A DNA stretch of 64,000 nucleotides from Azoarcus_F sp048158365 (GTDB lineage Bacteria; Pseudomonadota; Gammaproteobacteria; Burkholderiales; Rhodocyclaceae): the NCBI GenBank assembly GCA_048158365.1, contig JBLLNL010000005.1; one strand, written 5' to 3'. Below, piece after piece: positions 33,861 to 43,958 of this stretch; position 1 is the first letter of the stretch; each line of letters opens with the position of its first letter. The notes beneath the pieces were generated by a model that did no database searches, was not told the DNA's origin, and saw only the letters and a list, made by a program, of their open reading frames with translations. The position numbers were made by a program, and so were the translations under genes.

Positions 33861-36800
33861 GCCGGAAATCGGAAACCCCGTTCGGCAAACGGTGGCGCCA
33901 TTTCTTGGCGTGGCTTCGTGCATCCGGGCGATTGCCGCCGCCGGCCGCGGAGGAGCCGCCGCTACGCGCCGAGCTGTTCAGCGCCGAACAGATGGCCCAG
34001 CATGGCAAGGCGCTGGCGGCCTCGCACAAGGCCGTCGCACGGCCGGCGGCGGACCAGCTTCTGGCGCGGCTCGCCGCCAACGAACGGATTCTGGTCGAGG
34101 TGTCGCAGCGGCTCACCGAAGCGGTCACCGAGAATCAGCGCATCACCCCGGCCGGGGAATGGCTGCTCGACAACTTCTATATCATCGAAGAGCAGATCAA
34201 CACGGCCAAACGACACCTGCCCAAGGGTTACAGTCGTGAGCTTCCGCGTCTGACTGACGGCCCGTCGGCTGGATATCCACGTGTCTACGACATTGCGCTG
34301 GAGATCATCGCCCATGGCGATGGCCGCGTGGATGCGGAAAGTCTGAGCCGTTTCGTCAAGTCCTATCAAACCGTCACCGCACTCGATCTCGGCGAGCTTT
34401 GGGCCATTCCGATCATGCTGCGTCTGGCTCTGATCGAGAATCTGCGTCGTGTCGGCGTGCAGGTGGCCGCGGCATGGGACGCGCGCAAGCTGGCCAATGC
34501 GTGGGCGGAGCGGATGGTGGTCACCGCCAGCCACGATGCCAAGAGCCTGATTCTGGTGATTGCGGACATGGCGCGATCCGATCCGCCCATGGTCAGTGCC
34601 TTTGTGGCCGAGTTCGTGCGCTGCCTGCAAGGTCAGGGTCCCGCGGTGGCGCTGGCTCTGTCATGGATCGAGCAACGGCTCGCCGAGACCGGCCTCACGA
34701 TCGAACGCCTGGTGCAGGCCCAAAGCCAGCGACAGGCTGCCGATCAGGTCTCGATCAGCAACAGCATCGGCAGCCTGCGGGAACTGGGTGCGATGGACTG
34801 GCGGGCGTTCGTCGAGGCCATGAGCATCGTCGAGCAGACGCTGCTCGAGGACCCGGGCGGCGTCTACGGCCGCATGGATTTCGCCACCCGTGATCGCTAC
34901 CGTCATGCCACCGAGCGAATCGCGAAGCGGACCCACCTGTCCGAAAGCGACGTGGCGCGCAAGGCGCTGGCGCTGGCGCAAGCGGCGGCGGCGGACGAGG
35001 ACGGCGCCGGCGAGGCTGGGTACCGCCGGGGTCATGTCGGCTTCTACCTGATCGACAAGGGTCTGCCGGCACTCGAGGCCGCAGCACAGGTACGCCCCCG
35101 CGTCATCGATGCGATTCGTCGGATCGCCGGTCGTCTGCCCTTGGTGCTGTATCTGGGCCTGATTGCGCTGATCACCGTCCTGCTCGCTGTCGGTCTGCTG
35201 GTGCTGGGCGAGGCGGCTCGGGCACCGCTGTGGCTGGCCGTGCCGACCGGTCTCGTCGCGCTGCTCGCCGCGACTCGATTGGCGGTTGCCCTGGTGAACT
35301 GGCTGGCGACCGAGCTGGTCCGCCCCGCTGCGCTGCCCCGCATGGATTTTTCGGCAGGCATTCCGCCGCATGCGCGCACGCTGGTGGTGGTTCCGACCAT
35401 GCTCACGAGCACGTCGGCGGTCGAGGATCTGGTCGAGGCGCTGGAAGTGCGGTTTCTGGCGAACCGTGACGAGCGTCTGCACTTCGCGCTGATCACCGAT
35501 TTTCTCGATGCCGCACAGCGTACGCTGCCCGAGGACGGCCCGTTGCTGGAGCTCGCGCAGTGCCGGATCGAGGCGCTGAATCGCAAGTACGCGAGCGGCC
35601 GGGGCCTGATCGGAAACGACCAATTCTTTCTGTTTCATCGGGCACGTCGCTGGCACCCACGGGACCGCGTGTGGATGGGGCATGAGCGCAAGCGCGGCAA
35701 GCTGGAGGCACTGAACGCGCTGCTGCGCGACTACGCACGGGGTGTCCATCAGGCCGCCAGCGATGGCTTCGCGCTCGTGGTCGGCGATACCGCCGTGCTG
35801 TCCGCGGTGAAGTACGTGATCACGCTGGACACCGACACGCAGCTTCCGCGCGATGCGGCGCGCCAGTGCGTCGGGGCGATGGCGCACCCGCTCAATCGGC
35901 CGCAAGTCGACGCGGCCAGGGGTCGTGTCACGGAGGGCTACGGCATTCTGCAGCCGCGCGTGGCGATCAACCTGCCGAGTACCAACCGCACGCGCTATGC
36001 GCGGCTGTATGGCGGGGACCGGGGCATCGATCCGTACACGCGTGCGGTGTCGGATGTTTACCAGGATGTTTTTGGCGAAGGGTCGTTCGTCGGCAAGGGG
36101 ATCTATGATGTCGCGGCCTTCGAGCAGACCCTGGGTGGAGGGCGCCTGCCCGAGAACCGCATCCTCAGCCATGACCTGCTGGAGGGTTGTTATGCGCGCG
36201 CCGGGCTGCTGAGCGATGTCTGCCTTTACGAAGACCAGCCGGCACGCTACAGCAGCGACGTGAGCCGGCGCCGGCGCTGGATTCGCGGTGACTGGCAACT
36301 TGCCGGCTGGCTGCTGCGGCGCGTGCCGTGGGGCGCCGACGCCGTGGATGCAGGGCCGTATCCTGCGATGCCGCCGCTGCCTCGGCGGATGAATCCGCTG
36401 TCAGCGCTTTCCCGATGGAAACTGATCGACAACCTGCGCCGCAGCCTCGTCCCCGCCGCGCTGACCTTGCTGCTGGTATTGGGCTGGACGGTATTGTACT
36501 CTGCGTGGTTATGGACGCTGGCGGTGATCGGCGTGATGCTGGGCCCGACCCTGTGCATGACGCTCGTCGAGGTTGGCCGCAAGTCCGAAGACGTGCTGTG
36601 GAGCCAGCATCTGGCAGCCGTCTGGCACTCGACCGCGCGTCGCTTCACGCAGGCGGGTTTCGAACTTGCCTGTCTTCCGTACGAGGCCTGGTTCAGTCTG
36701 GACGCGATCATCCGCACCCATTGGCGCCTGCTCGTGACGCAGCGGCGGCTGCTCGAATGGAAGCCATCGAGCGAGGTCGAGCGCGAATCCGCCGGACAAG

Positions 36801-39800
36801 GCCAAGATGGCCTGGGCGCTTCGCTGCGCGCAATGTGGGTGGGTCCCGGCCTCGCCGTCGCGCTGTTCATCGCACTGGCGTGGGTGAATCCTGCGGACTT
36901 GATCGTGGCCGCACCGATCCTGCTGCTGTGGTTCGCGTCACCGGTCTTCGCATGGTGGATCAGCCGCCCGCTGACGCCTCGCCAGGCGAGCCTGTCGGGT
37001 GAACAGGTCCGCTTCCTGCGTGCGATCTCGCGGCGGACCTGGGCGTTCTTCGAGCACTTCGTCCGTGCGGAGGAGAACTGGTTGCCGCCCGACAATTATC
37101 AGGAATACCGGGTCGCCGCGATCGCGCATCGCACCTCGCCGACCAATATCGGTATGGCGCTGTTGGCAAACCTGTCTGCCTATGACTTCGGCTATGTTCC
37201 GGCGGGCAAGCTGGTCGAACGGACCGGCGCCACCCTGCGTACGATGAAGACCCTGGAGCGCTACCGGGGGCACTTCTACAACTGGTACGACACGCGCACG
37301 CTGCAACCCATGGCGCCGCTCTACGTGTCCACGGTGGACAGCGGCAACCTTGCAGCCCATCTGCTGACCTTGCGTGCCGGCCTGCTGCGGCTGGTCGACG
37401 ACCGGATCATCGGGGCGCAGCTTTTCGAGGGCCTCGGCGATACGCTCGACCTCATCATCGACAAGGACGCCGCTGCGGACGACGACGTCGGGCTCAAACT
37501 GGCGGCGCTGGCGCGCGATCTGGCGCGCTGTCGGACGACGCCCGCCGACAGCGTCGCGGCGCTGCGCCTGTCCCTGTCGGGACTGGTCAAGGCTGCGGCC
37601 GAACTTGCGGTCAAGGTGTCGGCGGGCACCGATGCGGCCCTGGGCGACACGCCGGCCGATTGGGCGAACGCGTTGATGCGCCAATGCCTCGACGCGCTGG
37701 AGGAACTCGACCGGTTCGGTAGCGATTGCGCCGAGCATGCGATCGTGGGCGTTCCGAGTCTGCGCGAACTGGCCGCGGCCGGCAGCGTCCGGGCGCGCGA
37801 GCGGATCGCAGCCATCGAGCGTCTCGCGGCGCACGCGGGCGAGCTTGCACGGATGGATTTCGAGTTCCTGTACGACAAGACGCGCCACCTGCTGACCATC
37901 GGATACGACGTCTCGGCACACAGGATCGATGCGAGCTACTACGACCTGCTCGCGTCGGAAGCGCGATTGAGCAGTTTCGTCGCGATTGCGCAGGGACAAC
38001 TTCCACAGGAAAGCTGGTTCGCGCTGGGTCGGCTGCTCATCGATTCGGGCGGCGATCCGGTGCTGCTGTCGTGGAGCGGCTCGATGTTCGAGTATCTGAT
38101 GCCGTTGCTGGTGATGCCGACCTATGAGAACACCTTGCTCGACCAGACCTGCATCGCGGCGGTGGCCCGACAGATCGAATACGGCAGGCAGCGCGGTGTG
38201 CCATGGGGGATGTCGGAGTCCGGCTACAACACGGTCGACGTGCAGCTCAACTACCAGTACCGTGCGTTCGGTGTGCCAGGCCTGGGGCTCAAGCGCGGCT
38301 TGGCCGACGACGTCGTGATTGCTCCCTATGCGTCCGCCCTAGCGCTGATGGTGGCGCCCGAGGCGGCCTGCAGGAACCTGCAGCGGCTGGCCGCCTCGGG
38401 CTTCGTCGGCCGGTTCGGATTCTTCGAGTCGATCGATTACACGCCGGCACGGCAGCGGCGCGGACAATCGCATGCGGTGGTGCGCTCCTTCATGGCCCAT
38501 CACCAGGGCATGAGCCTGCTCGCACTCGCCTATCTGCTGCTCGACCGTCCGATGCAGCGGCGCTTCGAGTCCGAGCGGCTGTTCAAGGCCGTCATGCTGC
38601 TGCTCCACGAGCGGGTTCCGCGCGCGATGGCCTTGTTCTCGCATACCGCGCAACTGTCCGAGGTGCACTCCACGTCGATGGCTGCCGAGGCGCCGCTACG
38701 GGTATTCACCCACCCCGACGGACCGACCCCGCAGGTGCAGTTGCTATCGAACGGCCGCTATCACGTGATGCTCACGCACGCAGGCGGGGGCTACAGTCGC
38801 TGGTCGGATCTGGCCGTGACACGCTGGCGCGAGGACGGCACCCGCGACGACTGGGGCAGCTTCTGCTACATCCGCGAGACGAGCGATGCGAACGCCGCGG
38901 GAGGCGGGCGATACTGGTCCGCCGCCTACCAGCCGACGCTCGTGAAACCGCTGAGTTACGAGGCGATCTTCTGCGACGGTCGCGCGGAGTTTCGTCGTCG
39001 CGATGCGGTCGGCGATGGCGAGGTCCGGGCCGACGGCGATTTCGAGACGCATACCGATATCGTGGTGTCGCCCGAGGACGATATCGAGCTGCGCCGCGTG
39101 CGCATCACCAACCGCTCGGGAGAACGCAGGCAAATCGATGTCACCACCTATGCCGAAGTGGTCATCGCGCCACAGGCGGCCGACGCGCTGCATCCGGCCT
39201 TCAGCAATCTGTTCGTGCAGACCGAGATCCTCCGTGAGCGCGGCGCCATCCTGTGCCGGCGCAGATCCCGCTCGGCCGGTGAGCGGCCGCCGTGGATGCT
39301 GCATCTGGTCGCGGTGCACGATGCGGAGCCCGGCGAACTGTCCTTCGAGACCAATCGGGAGCGTTTCATCGGTCGGGGTGGAAGCCCGGTCGCACCGCGG
39401 GCGATGACGAATCCGGGGCCGCTCGCGGGCACCGACGGCTCGGTGCTGGATCCGATCGTCGCGATCCGCTGTCCGATCTCGCTCGATCCGCAACAGACGG
39501 TGACCATCGATATCGTGTCGGGAATCGCCGAAACACGCGAACTTGCGATCTGTCTGCTGGGTAAATACCAGGACCGGCATCTGGCCGACCGCGTGTTCGA
39601 GCTGGCGTGGACCCACAGTCAGGTGGTGCTGCAGCAGCTCAACGCCAGCGAGGAGGACGCACAGTTGTATGCCCGCCTGGCCGGCGCGGTGCTGTATTCG
39701 GGGGTCGCGCTGCGCGCCGATGCCACGGTGCTGCTGCGCAATCGGCGCGGACAATCCGGCCTGTGGGGGTTTGCCGTCTCGGGCGATCTGCCGATCGTGC

Positions 39801-42670
39801 TGCTGCAGGTCTGCAGCGCGGCCAATATAGACCTGGTGCGTCAGCTGGTGCAGGCCCATGCCTATTGGCGTCTGAAGGGGCTCACGGTGGATCTGGTGAT
39901 CTGGAACGAGGATCGCGCAGCCTATCGGGAGCGATTGCACGAGCAGATCATGGGCCTGATCGCCTCGGGCATCGAGGCGAGCCTGATCGATCGGCCGGGC
40001 GGCATCTTCGTGTGCTCCAGGGAGCATATCTCGAGCGAGGACCGTATCCTGTTCCAGGCGGTCGCGCGCGCGGTGATCAGCGATGATCGCGGCACGCTGG
40101 CAGAACAGCTCGACTACCGCCGCGTCGCGCCAGCGCAGATGCCGAAGCTCGTAACCAACCGCATGCTGCACGCGGACACTGCGTCGACCCGGCCGTTCGA
40201 GGCCGCGTCGGACGCATCCTCCACTGGCGGGTCCGATGAGGTGTCGCGGCGCGCGCTGGTCCTCGACAACGGGCTGGGGGGATTCTCCGCGGATGGGCGC
40301 GAATATGTGATCACGCTGGCTCCCGGTCGGGTGACGCCCGCGCCGTGGGTGAACGTCATTGCGAACCCGGGCTTCGGTACGATCGTGTCCGAGCGCGGGG
40401 CGGCCTTTACCTGGAGCGACAATGCGCATGAATTCCGCCTCACGCCGTGGCACAACGACCCGGTCCGCGATCGCAGCGGCGAGGCCTTCTACCTGCGTGA
40501 CGAGGACAGCGGCCAGGTGTGGTCCCCCACCGCGTCCTGGCCGCCGACATCGGCGCCCTGTGTGGTGCGGCACGGTTTTGGTTACACGGTGTTCGAGACT
40601 CACTGTGGCGGCATCCGCTCCGAGCTCCGGATCTATGTGGCCATCGATGCGGCGGTCCGCTTCTCGGTTCTGAAACTGTCCAACGCGTCGGGTCGGCCGC
40701 GCAAGCTGTCCGCGACCGCTTACGTCGAGTGGGTGCTCGGAGACCTGCCGTCGAAATCGGCGATGCACGTGATCACCGAGATCGCGCCCGGGAGCGGCGC
40801 GCTGACCGCGCGCAACGCGTTCAACCCGGAGTTCGCGGAGCGCGTGGCCTTCTTCGACGTCGACGACGCGCGGCGCACACTGACCGGCGATCGTGCCGAA
40901 TTCCTGGGTCGCAATGGCACGATGCGCGATCCGGCCGCGATGAAGCGCAGCCACCTGTCCGGCAAGGTGGGTGCCGCGCTCGATCCGTGCGCCGCGATCC
41001 AGACGCGCTTCGATCTGGCCGATGGCCAGACGCGCGAGGTCATCTTCCGGCTCGGCGTCGGTCGCAACGCGGACGACGCCGAGCAGCTCGTACAGCGTTT
41101 CCGTGGGTCGCAGGCGGCGAGTGATGCGCTCGATGAGGTGACGCGGTACTGGGCGCACACGCTCGGCGCGGTCCAGGTCGAAACCCCCGATGCGTCGGTG
41201 AACGTGCTGGCAAACGGCTGGCTGCTATACCAGACGCTGGCGTGCCGCGTATGGGCGCGCAATGGGCTCTACCAGTCCGGTGGCGCCTTCGGTTTTCGGG
41301 ACCAGCTGCAGGACGTGATGGCGCTCGTCCATGCCCGACCCCTGCTGGTGCGCGAACACCTGCTGCTGTGCGCGAGCCGTCAGTTCCGCGAGGGCGATGT
41401 TCAACACTGGTGGCATCCACCGTCCGGGCGGGGTGTGCGCACGCAGTGTTCGGATGACTACCTGTGGTTGCCGTTGGCTGTGAGCCGTTATGTGAGCATC
41501 ACCGGTGACGCCGCGGTGCTGGATGAAGCAGTGCATTTTCTCGAAGCTCGCCCGGTTGGTGTGGATGAAGAATCCTACTACGACCTGCCCGGTCGCTCGG
41601 CCGAGGCGGCCAGCGTCTATGACCACTGTGTGCGGGCCATCCGCCATGGTTTGCGCTTCGGCGAACGCGGTCTGCCGCTGATCGGCTCGGGTGACTGGAA
41701 CGATGGCATGAATCGGGTCGGCATAGAGGGCCGGGGCGAGAGCGTATGGCTGGGCTTCTTCCTGTTCTCGGTGCTCGGGCAGTTCGCGCCGCTCGCCCGT
41801 GCGCGTGGCGACGACGCGTTCGCCACGACCTGTGCGGAGGAAGCGGAGCTGCTGCGGCGGAACATCGAGCAGCATGGCTGGGATGGTCAATGGTATAAGC
41901 GTGCCTGGTTCGACGACGGCACGCCGCTCGGGTCGGCCGCCGGCGCCGAATGCCGGATCGACTCGATCTCGCAGAGCTGGTCGGTGCTGTCCGGGGCCGG
42001 CGAGGCCGCGCGGGTGCGCATGGCCATGGATTCGGTCGACCGGCATCTGGTGCGACGCGACGATGGCCTGGTCCAGCTGCTCGATCCGCCCTTTGATACC
42101 GCGCCCCTGGACCCCGGCTACATCCGGGGCTACGTCCCGGGCGTCAGGGAGAACGGCGGGCAGTATACGCATGCCGCGATCTGGGCTGCGATGGCGTTTG
42201 CCGCGCTGGGCGACCGGGAGCGTGCGTGGGACCTGCTGCGCCTGATCAACCCGGTGAACCACGGTGGGTCTGCCGCGGCGATCGACACCTATAAACTCGA
42301 ACCTTATGTGGTCGCGGCCGATGTCTATGCGCTGGAGCCACATGTCGGCCGCGGAGGCTGGAGCTGGTATACCGGCTCGGCAGGCTGGATGTACCGGCTC
42401 GTCGTCGAGTCGCTGCTGGGTCTCACGCTGGCGGGCGATCGCATGATTCTGGCGCCATGTCTGCCAGCCGACTGGCCGGCGATCGGCATCCGCTACCGCT
42501 ATCGGGAGACCTTCTATGACATCACCGTTTCGCAGGTGCGCGGCGCCGACGCAGCGCTTCGCGCGAAGGCACGGCTGATGGTCGATGGCATCGAGCAGGA
42601 CCCCCTGTTCATTCCGCTCGTCGATGATCGACAGTCCCACCATGTCGAGCTGATCCTGCAGAACGACTGA
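33833..42670 (+). CDS. Giant cyclic beta-1,2-glucan synthase-like protein (NdvB/GT84-GH94)
   Basis: The protein is about 2937-2945 aa. ATG 33833 or ATG 33857 (ATGA overlap with the xfp stop) are possible starts. An N-terminal region precedes TM segments (about 430-500, 870-912 and 1003-1043) that flank a glycosyltransferase domain with VITLDTDTQLPRDAA (about 662) and RRRRWIRGDWQL (about 812). A glycoamylase-like domain (HAVVRSFMAHHQGMSLLALA, about 1545) and two GH94-type phosphorylase segments follow. The catalytic Asp region GSGDWNDGMN lies at about 2618-2627. NdvB-type enzymes make cyclic beta-1,2-glucans that reach the periplasm and act in osmoadaptation. Polymer linkage is not proven by sequence. 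Confidence 0.88.
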   Translation: MAVCDDQDMSRKSETPFGKRWRHFLAWLRASGRLPPPAAEEPPLRAELFSAEQMAQHGKALAASHKAVARPAADQLLARLAANERILVEVSQRLTEAVTENQRITPAGEWLLDNFYIIEEQINTAKRHLPKGYSRELPRLTDGPSAGYPRVYDIALEIIAHGDGRVDAESLSRFVKSYQTVTALDLGELWAIPIMLRLALIENLRRVGVQVAAAWDARKLANAWAERMVVTASHDAKSLILVIADMARSDPPMVSAFVAEFVRCLQGQGPAVALALSWIEQRLAETGLTIERLVQAQSQRQAADQVSISNSIGSLRELGAMDWRAFVEAMSIVEQTLLEDPGGVYGRMDFATRDRYRHATERIAKRTHLSESDVARKALALAQAAAADEDGAGEAGYRRGHVGFYLIDKGLPALEAAAQVRPRVIDAIRRIAGRLPLVLYLGLIALITVLLAVGLLVLGEAARAPLWLAVPTGLVALLAATRLAVALVNWLATELVRPAALPRMDFSAGIPPHARTLVVVPTMLTSTSAVEDLVEALEVRFLANRDERLHFALITDFLDAAQRTLPEDGPLLELAQCRIEALNRKYASGRGLIGNDQFFLFHRARRWHPRDRVWMGHERKRGKLEALNALLRDYARGVHQAASDGFALVVGDTAVLSAVKYVITLDTDTQLPRDAARQCVGAMAHPLNRPQVDAARGRVTEGYGILQPRVAINLPSTNRTRYARLYGGDRGIDPYTRAVSDVYQDVFGEGSFVGKGIYDVAAFEQTLGGGRLPENRILSHDLLEGCYARAGLLSDVCLYEDQPARYSSDVSRRRRWIRGDWQLAGWLLRRVPWGADAVDAGPYPAMPPLPRRMNPLSALSRWKLIDNLRRSLVPAALTLLLVLGWTVLYSAWLWTLAVIGVMLGPTLCMTLVEVGRKSEDVLWSQHLAAVWHSTARRFTQAGFELACLPYEAWFSLDAIIRTHWRLLVTQRRLLEWKPSSEVERESAGQGQDGLGASLRAMWVGPGLAVALFIALAWVNPADLIVAAPILLLWFASPVFAWWISRPLTPRQASLSGEQVRFLRAISRRTWAFFEHFVRAEENWLPPDNYQEYRVAAIAHRTSPTNIGMALLANLSAYDFGYVPAGKLVERTGATLRTMKTLERYRGHFYNWYDTRTLQPMAPLYVSTVDSGNLAAHLLTLRAGLLRLVDDRIIGAQLFEGLGDTLDLIIDKDAAADDDVGLKLAALARDLARCRTTPADSVAALRLSLSGLVKAAAELAVKVSAGTDAALGDTPADWANALMRQCLDALEELDRFGSDCAEHAIVGVPSLRELAAAGSVRARERIAAIERLAAHAGELARMDFEFLYDKTRHLLTIGYDVSAHRIDASYYDLLASEARLSSFVAIAQGQLPQESWFALGRLLIDSGGDPVLLSWSGSMFEYLMPLLVMPTYENTLLDQTCIAAVARQIEYGRQRGVPWGMSESGYNTVDVQLNYQYRAFGVPGLGLKRGLADDVVIAPYASALALMVAPEAACRNLQRLAASGFVGRFGFFESIDYTPARQRRGQSHAVVRSFMAHHQGMSLLALAYLLLDRPMQRRFESERLFKAVMLLLHERVPRAMALFSHTAQLSEVHSTSMAAEAPLRVFTHPDGPTPQVQLLSNGRYHVMLTHAGGGYSRWSDLAVTRWREDGTRDDWGSFCYIRETSDANAAGGGRYWSAAYQPTLVKPLSYEAIFCDGRAEFRRRDAVGDGEVRADGDFETHTDIVVSPEDDIELRRVRITNRSGERRQIDVTTYAEVVIAPQAADALHPAFSNLFVQTEILRERGAILCRRRSRSAGERPPWMLHLVAVHDAEPGELSFETNRERFIGRGGSPVAPRAMTNPGPLAGTDGSVLDPIVAIRCPISLDPQQTVTIDIVSGIAETRELAICLLGKYQDRHLADRVFELAWTHSQVVLQQLNASEEDAQLYARLAGAVLYSGVALRADATVLLRNRRGQSGLWGFAVSGDLPIVLLQVCSAANIDLVRQLVQAHAYWRLKGLTVDLVIWNEDRAAYRERLHEQIMGLIASGIEASLIDRPGGIFVCSREHISSEDRILFQAVARAVISDDRGTLAEQLDYRRVAPAQMPKLVTNRMLHADTASTRPFEAASDASSTGGSDEVSRRALVLDNGLGGFSADGREYVITLAPGRVTPAPWVNVIANPGFGTIVSERGAAFTWSDNAHEFRLTPWHNDPVRDRSGEAFYLRDEDSGQVWSPTASWPPTSAPCVVRHGFGYTVFETHCGGIRSELRIYVAIDAAVRFSVLKLSNASGRPRKLSATAYVEWVLGDLPSKSAMHVITEIAPGSGALTARNAFNPEFAERVAFFDVDDARRTLTGDRAEFLGRNGTMRDPAAMKRSHLSGKVGAALDPCAAIQTRFDLADGQTREVIFRLGVGRNADDAEQLVQRFRGSQAASDALDEVTRYWAHTLGAVQVETPDASVNVLANGWLLYQTLACRVWARNGLYQSGGAFGFRDQLQDVMALVHARPLLVREHLLLCASRQFREGDVQHWWHPPSGRGVRTQCSDDYLWLPLAVSRYVSITGDAAVLDEAVHFLEARPVGVDEESYYDLPGRSAEAASVYDHCVRAIRHGLRFGERGLPLIGSGDWNDGMNRVGIEGRGESVWLGFFLFSVLGQFAPLARARGDDAFATTCAEEAELLRRNIEQHGWDGQWYKRAWFDDGTPLGSAAGAECRIDSISQSWSVLSGAGEAARVRMAMDSVDRHLVRRDDGLVQLLDPPFDTAPLDPGYIRGYVPGVRENGGQYTHAAIWAAMAFAALGDRERAWDLLRLINPVNHGGSAAAIDTYKLEPYVVAADVYALEPHVGRGGWSWYTGSAGWMYRLVVESLLGLTLAGDRMILAPCLPADWPAIGIRYRYRETFYDITVSQVRGADAALRAKARLMVDGIEQDPLFIPLVDDRQSHHVELILQND

Positions 42671-42778
42671 AGATCTGCGTGCGCATCCGGGCTCGAAATG
42701 CGCGCAAGGCTCAGCCAGAAGGCTTTGCGCACGATCGAAGCGGCTGCGCATTCACCGTCAAACAATGGAGCGAGCAAT

Positions 42779-43837
42779 ATGGTCAAACGTTACCGCAGAA
42801 CCTCATGGAGCCGAATCATGTCGCGCGGGCTGTCTGCGGTGACACGAAGTGCGGTGCGTGCAGGGACCCGCGGAACCCGCGCAGTCACGCAAGCAGGCAC
42901 CCGTGCAGTCACCAAGGCGCTCAAGCCGAGCGCGGACAAGAACAAACCTCCACCGGGTCCGGGTGACTGGATAAGCGGGATGGTGGTCGGGACCGCGGGC
43001 GCGCGGCGCTTCCGCCTCTACCGCCCGCCCGGCGTCCGCGCGGACGAGCAGCTGCCGCTGCTGGTGATGCTGCACGGCTGCGGCCAGGACGCCCGCAGCT
43101 TTGCGGTGAGCACCCGCATGAACCGGATCGCGGCGCGCGAGCGCTTTCTGGTGCTCTACCCGGAGCAGGACCGCCTGGCCAATCCCCAGGGTTGCTGGAA
43201 CTGGTTCGATACCACGGCGGGGCGCGCGTTCGGCGAAGCCGCGCTGATCATGAAGGCGATCGATCAGGTCTGTCTGCTTTATCCGATGGATCGTGCGCGC
43301 GTCGCGGTGGCGGGCCTGTCGGCCGGTGCCAGCATGGCGGTGCTGCTGGTTTCGCGCCATCCGGAGCGCTTCAAGGCGGTGATGATGCATTCCGGCGTTC
43401 CGCCCGGAACAGCCCATTCGACGATGTCGGCGGTCGGCGCGATGCATGGACGCCGTTCCGCGGGGCGGCTGAAAGCGACGCCGGCGTCGATGGCCGAATC
43501 ATGGCCGCCCTTGCTGGTGATTCATGGGGAAAGGGACACCGTGGTGGCCGCGAGCAACGGACAGGCAGCGGTACAGGCCTGGGCCGACGCGGCCGGGGCA
43601 CGCAAGTGTGCGGCGCGCAGCCTGCAGCGCGGCAAGCGCTATCCGATGACCGTGACGGACTTCAAGTGTGGCGCGAGAACGGTGGCGACGATGGTCGAGG
43701 TCGACTCGCTCGGGCATGCGTGGAGCGGTGGCACGGCCAGCGCTGCGTTCAGCGACGCGCGCGGACCCGACGCGTCGCGCATGGTGTGGGCGTTTGCGGC
43801 GAAGCACTTTCGTATGACCGGCACGCTCGGTGCCTGA
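42779..43837 (+). CDS. PHB-depolymerase/LpqC-type esterase
   Basis: From ATG 42779 (GGAG 8 nt upstream) the product is 352 aa. An Arg/Ala/Thr-rich amphipathic segment (about 20-50, with TRSAVRAGTRGTRAVTQAGT) precedes an alpha/beta-hydrolase of the type-1 short-chain-length PHA depolymerase family. The oxyanion segment is LPLLVMLHGCGQDA. The triad is S181 (GLSAG), D253 (HGERDTVV) and H313 (LGHAWSGG). No signal peptide is obvious; the basic N-terminus could associate with granules or membranes. A phasin gene 5 kb away supports PHB metabolism. Substrate remains inferred. Confidence 0.82.
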   Translation: MVKRYRRTSWSRIMSRGLSAVTRSAVRAGTRGTRAVTQAGTRAVTKALKPSADKNKPPPGPGDWISGMVVGTAGARRFRLYRPPGVRADEQLPLLVMLHGCGQDARSFAVSTRMNRIAARERFLVLYPEQDRLANPQGCWNWFDTTAGRAFGEAALIMKAIDQVCLLYPMDRARVAVAGLSAGASMAVLLVSRHPERFKAVMMHSGVPPGTAHSTMSAVGAMHGRRSAGRLKATPASMAESWPPLLVIHGERDTVVAASNGQAAVQAWADAAGARKCAARSLQRGKRYPMTVTDFKCGARTVATMVEVDSLGHAWSGGTASAAFSDARGPDASRMVWAFAAKHFRMTGTLGA

Positions 43838-43844
43838 GCGTACA
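43829..43844. promoter_or_regulatory. Near-copy of the palindrome over the esterase stop codon
   Basis: GGTGCC-TGAG-CGTACA, followed by TA, has a perfect right arm and two left-arm mismatches. It lies 115 nt upstream of the PRC-barrel gene start. Confidence 0.4.
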
Positions 43845-43958
43845 TACGGCGGTCATGATCACTGCGACACTGGCCCAGCCCTTGGGCATGCACTGATGTT
43901 GGCCCACCGGGTCGGCATGCGGGTGTGGTCCGGGCCCGGGGCATTTCAGGAGAACGGT

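Noticed and set aside
42680..42700. Possible palindrome upstream of the PHB-depolymerase-like gene (CGTGCG-CATC-CGGGCT)
   Set aside because: The right arm keeps too few of the fixed bases.
33962..42751. Long open frames on the minus strand opposite the glucan synthase gene
   Set aside because: They are low-complexity antisense frames of a high-GC gene whose plus strand shows clear family motifs throughout.
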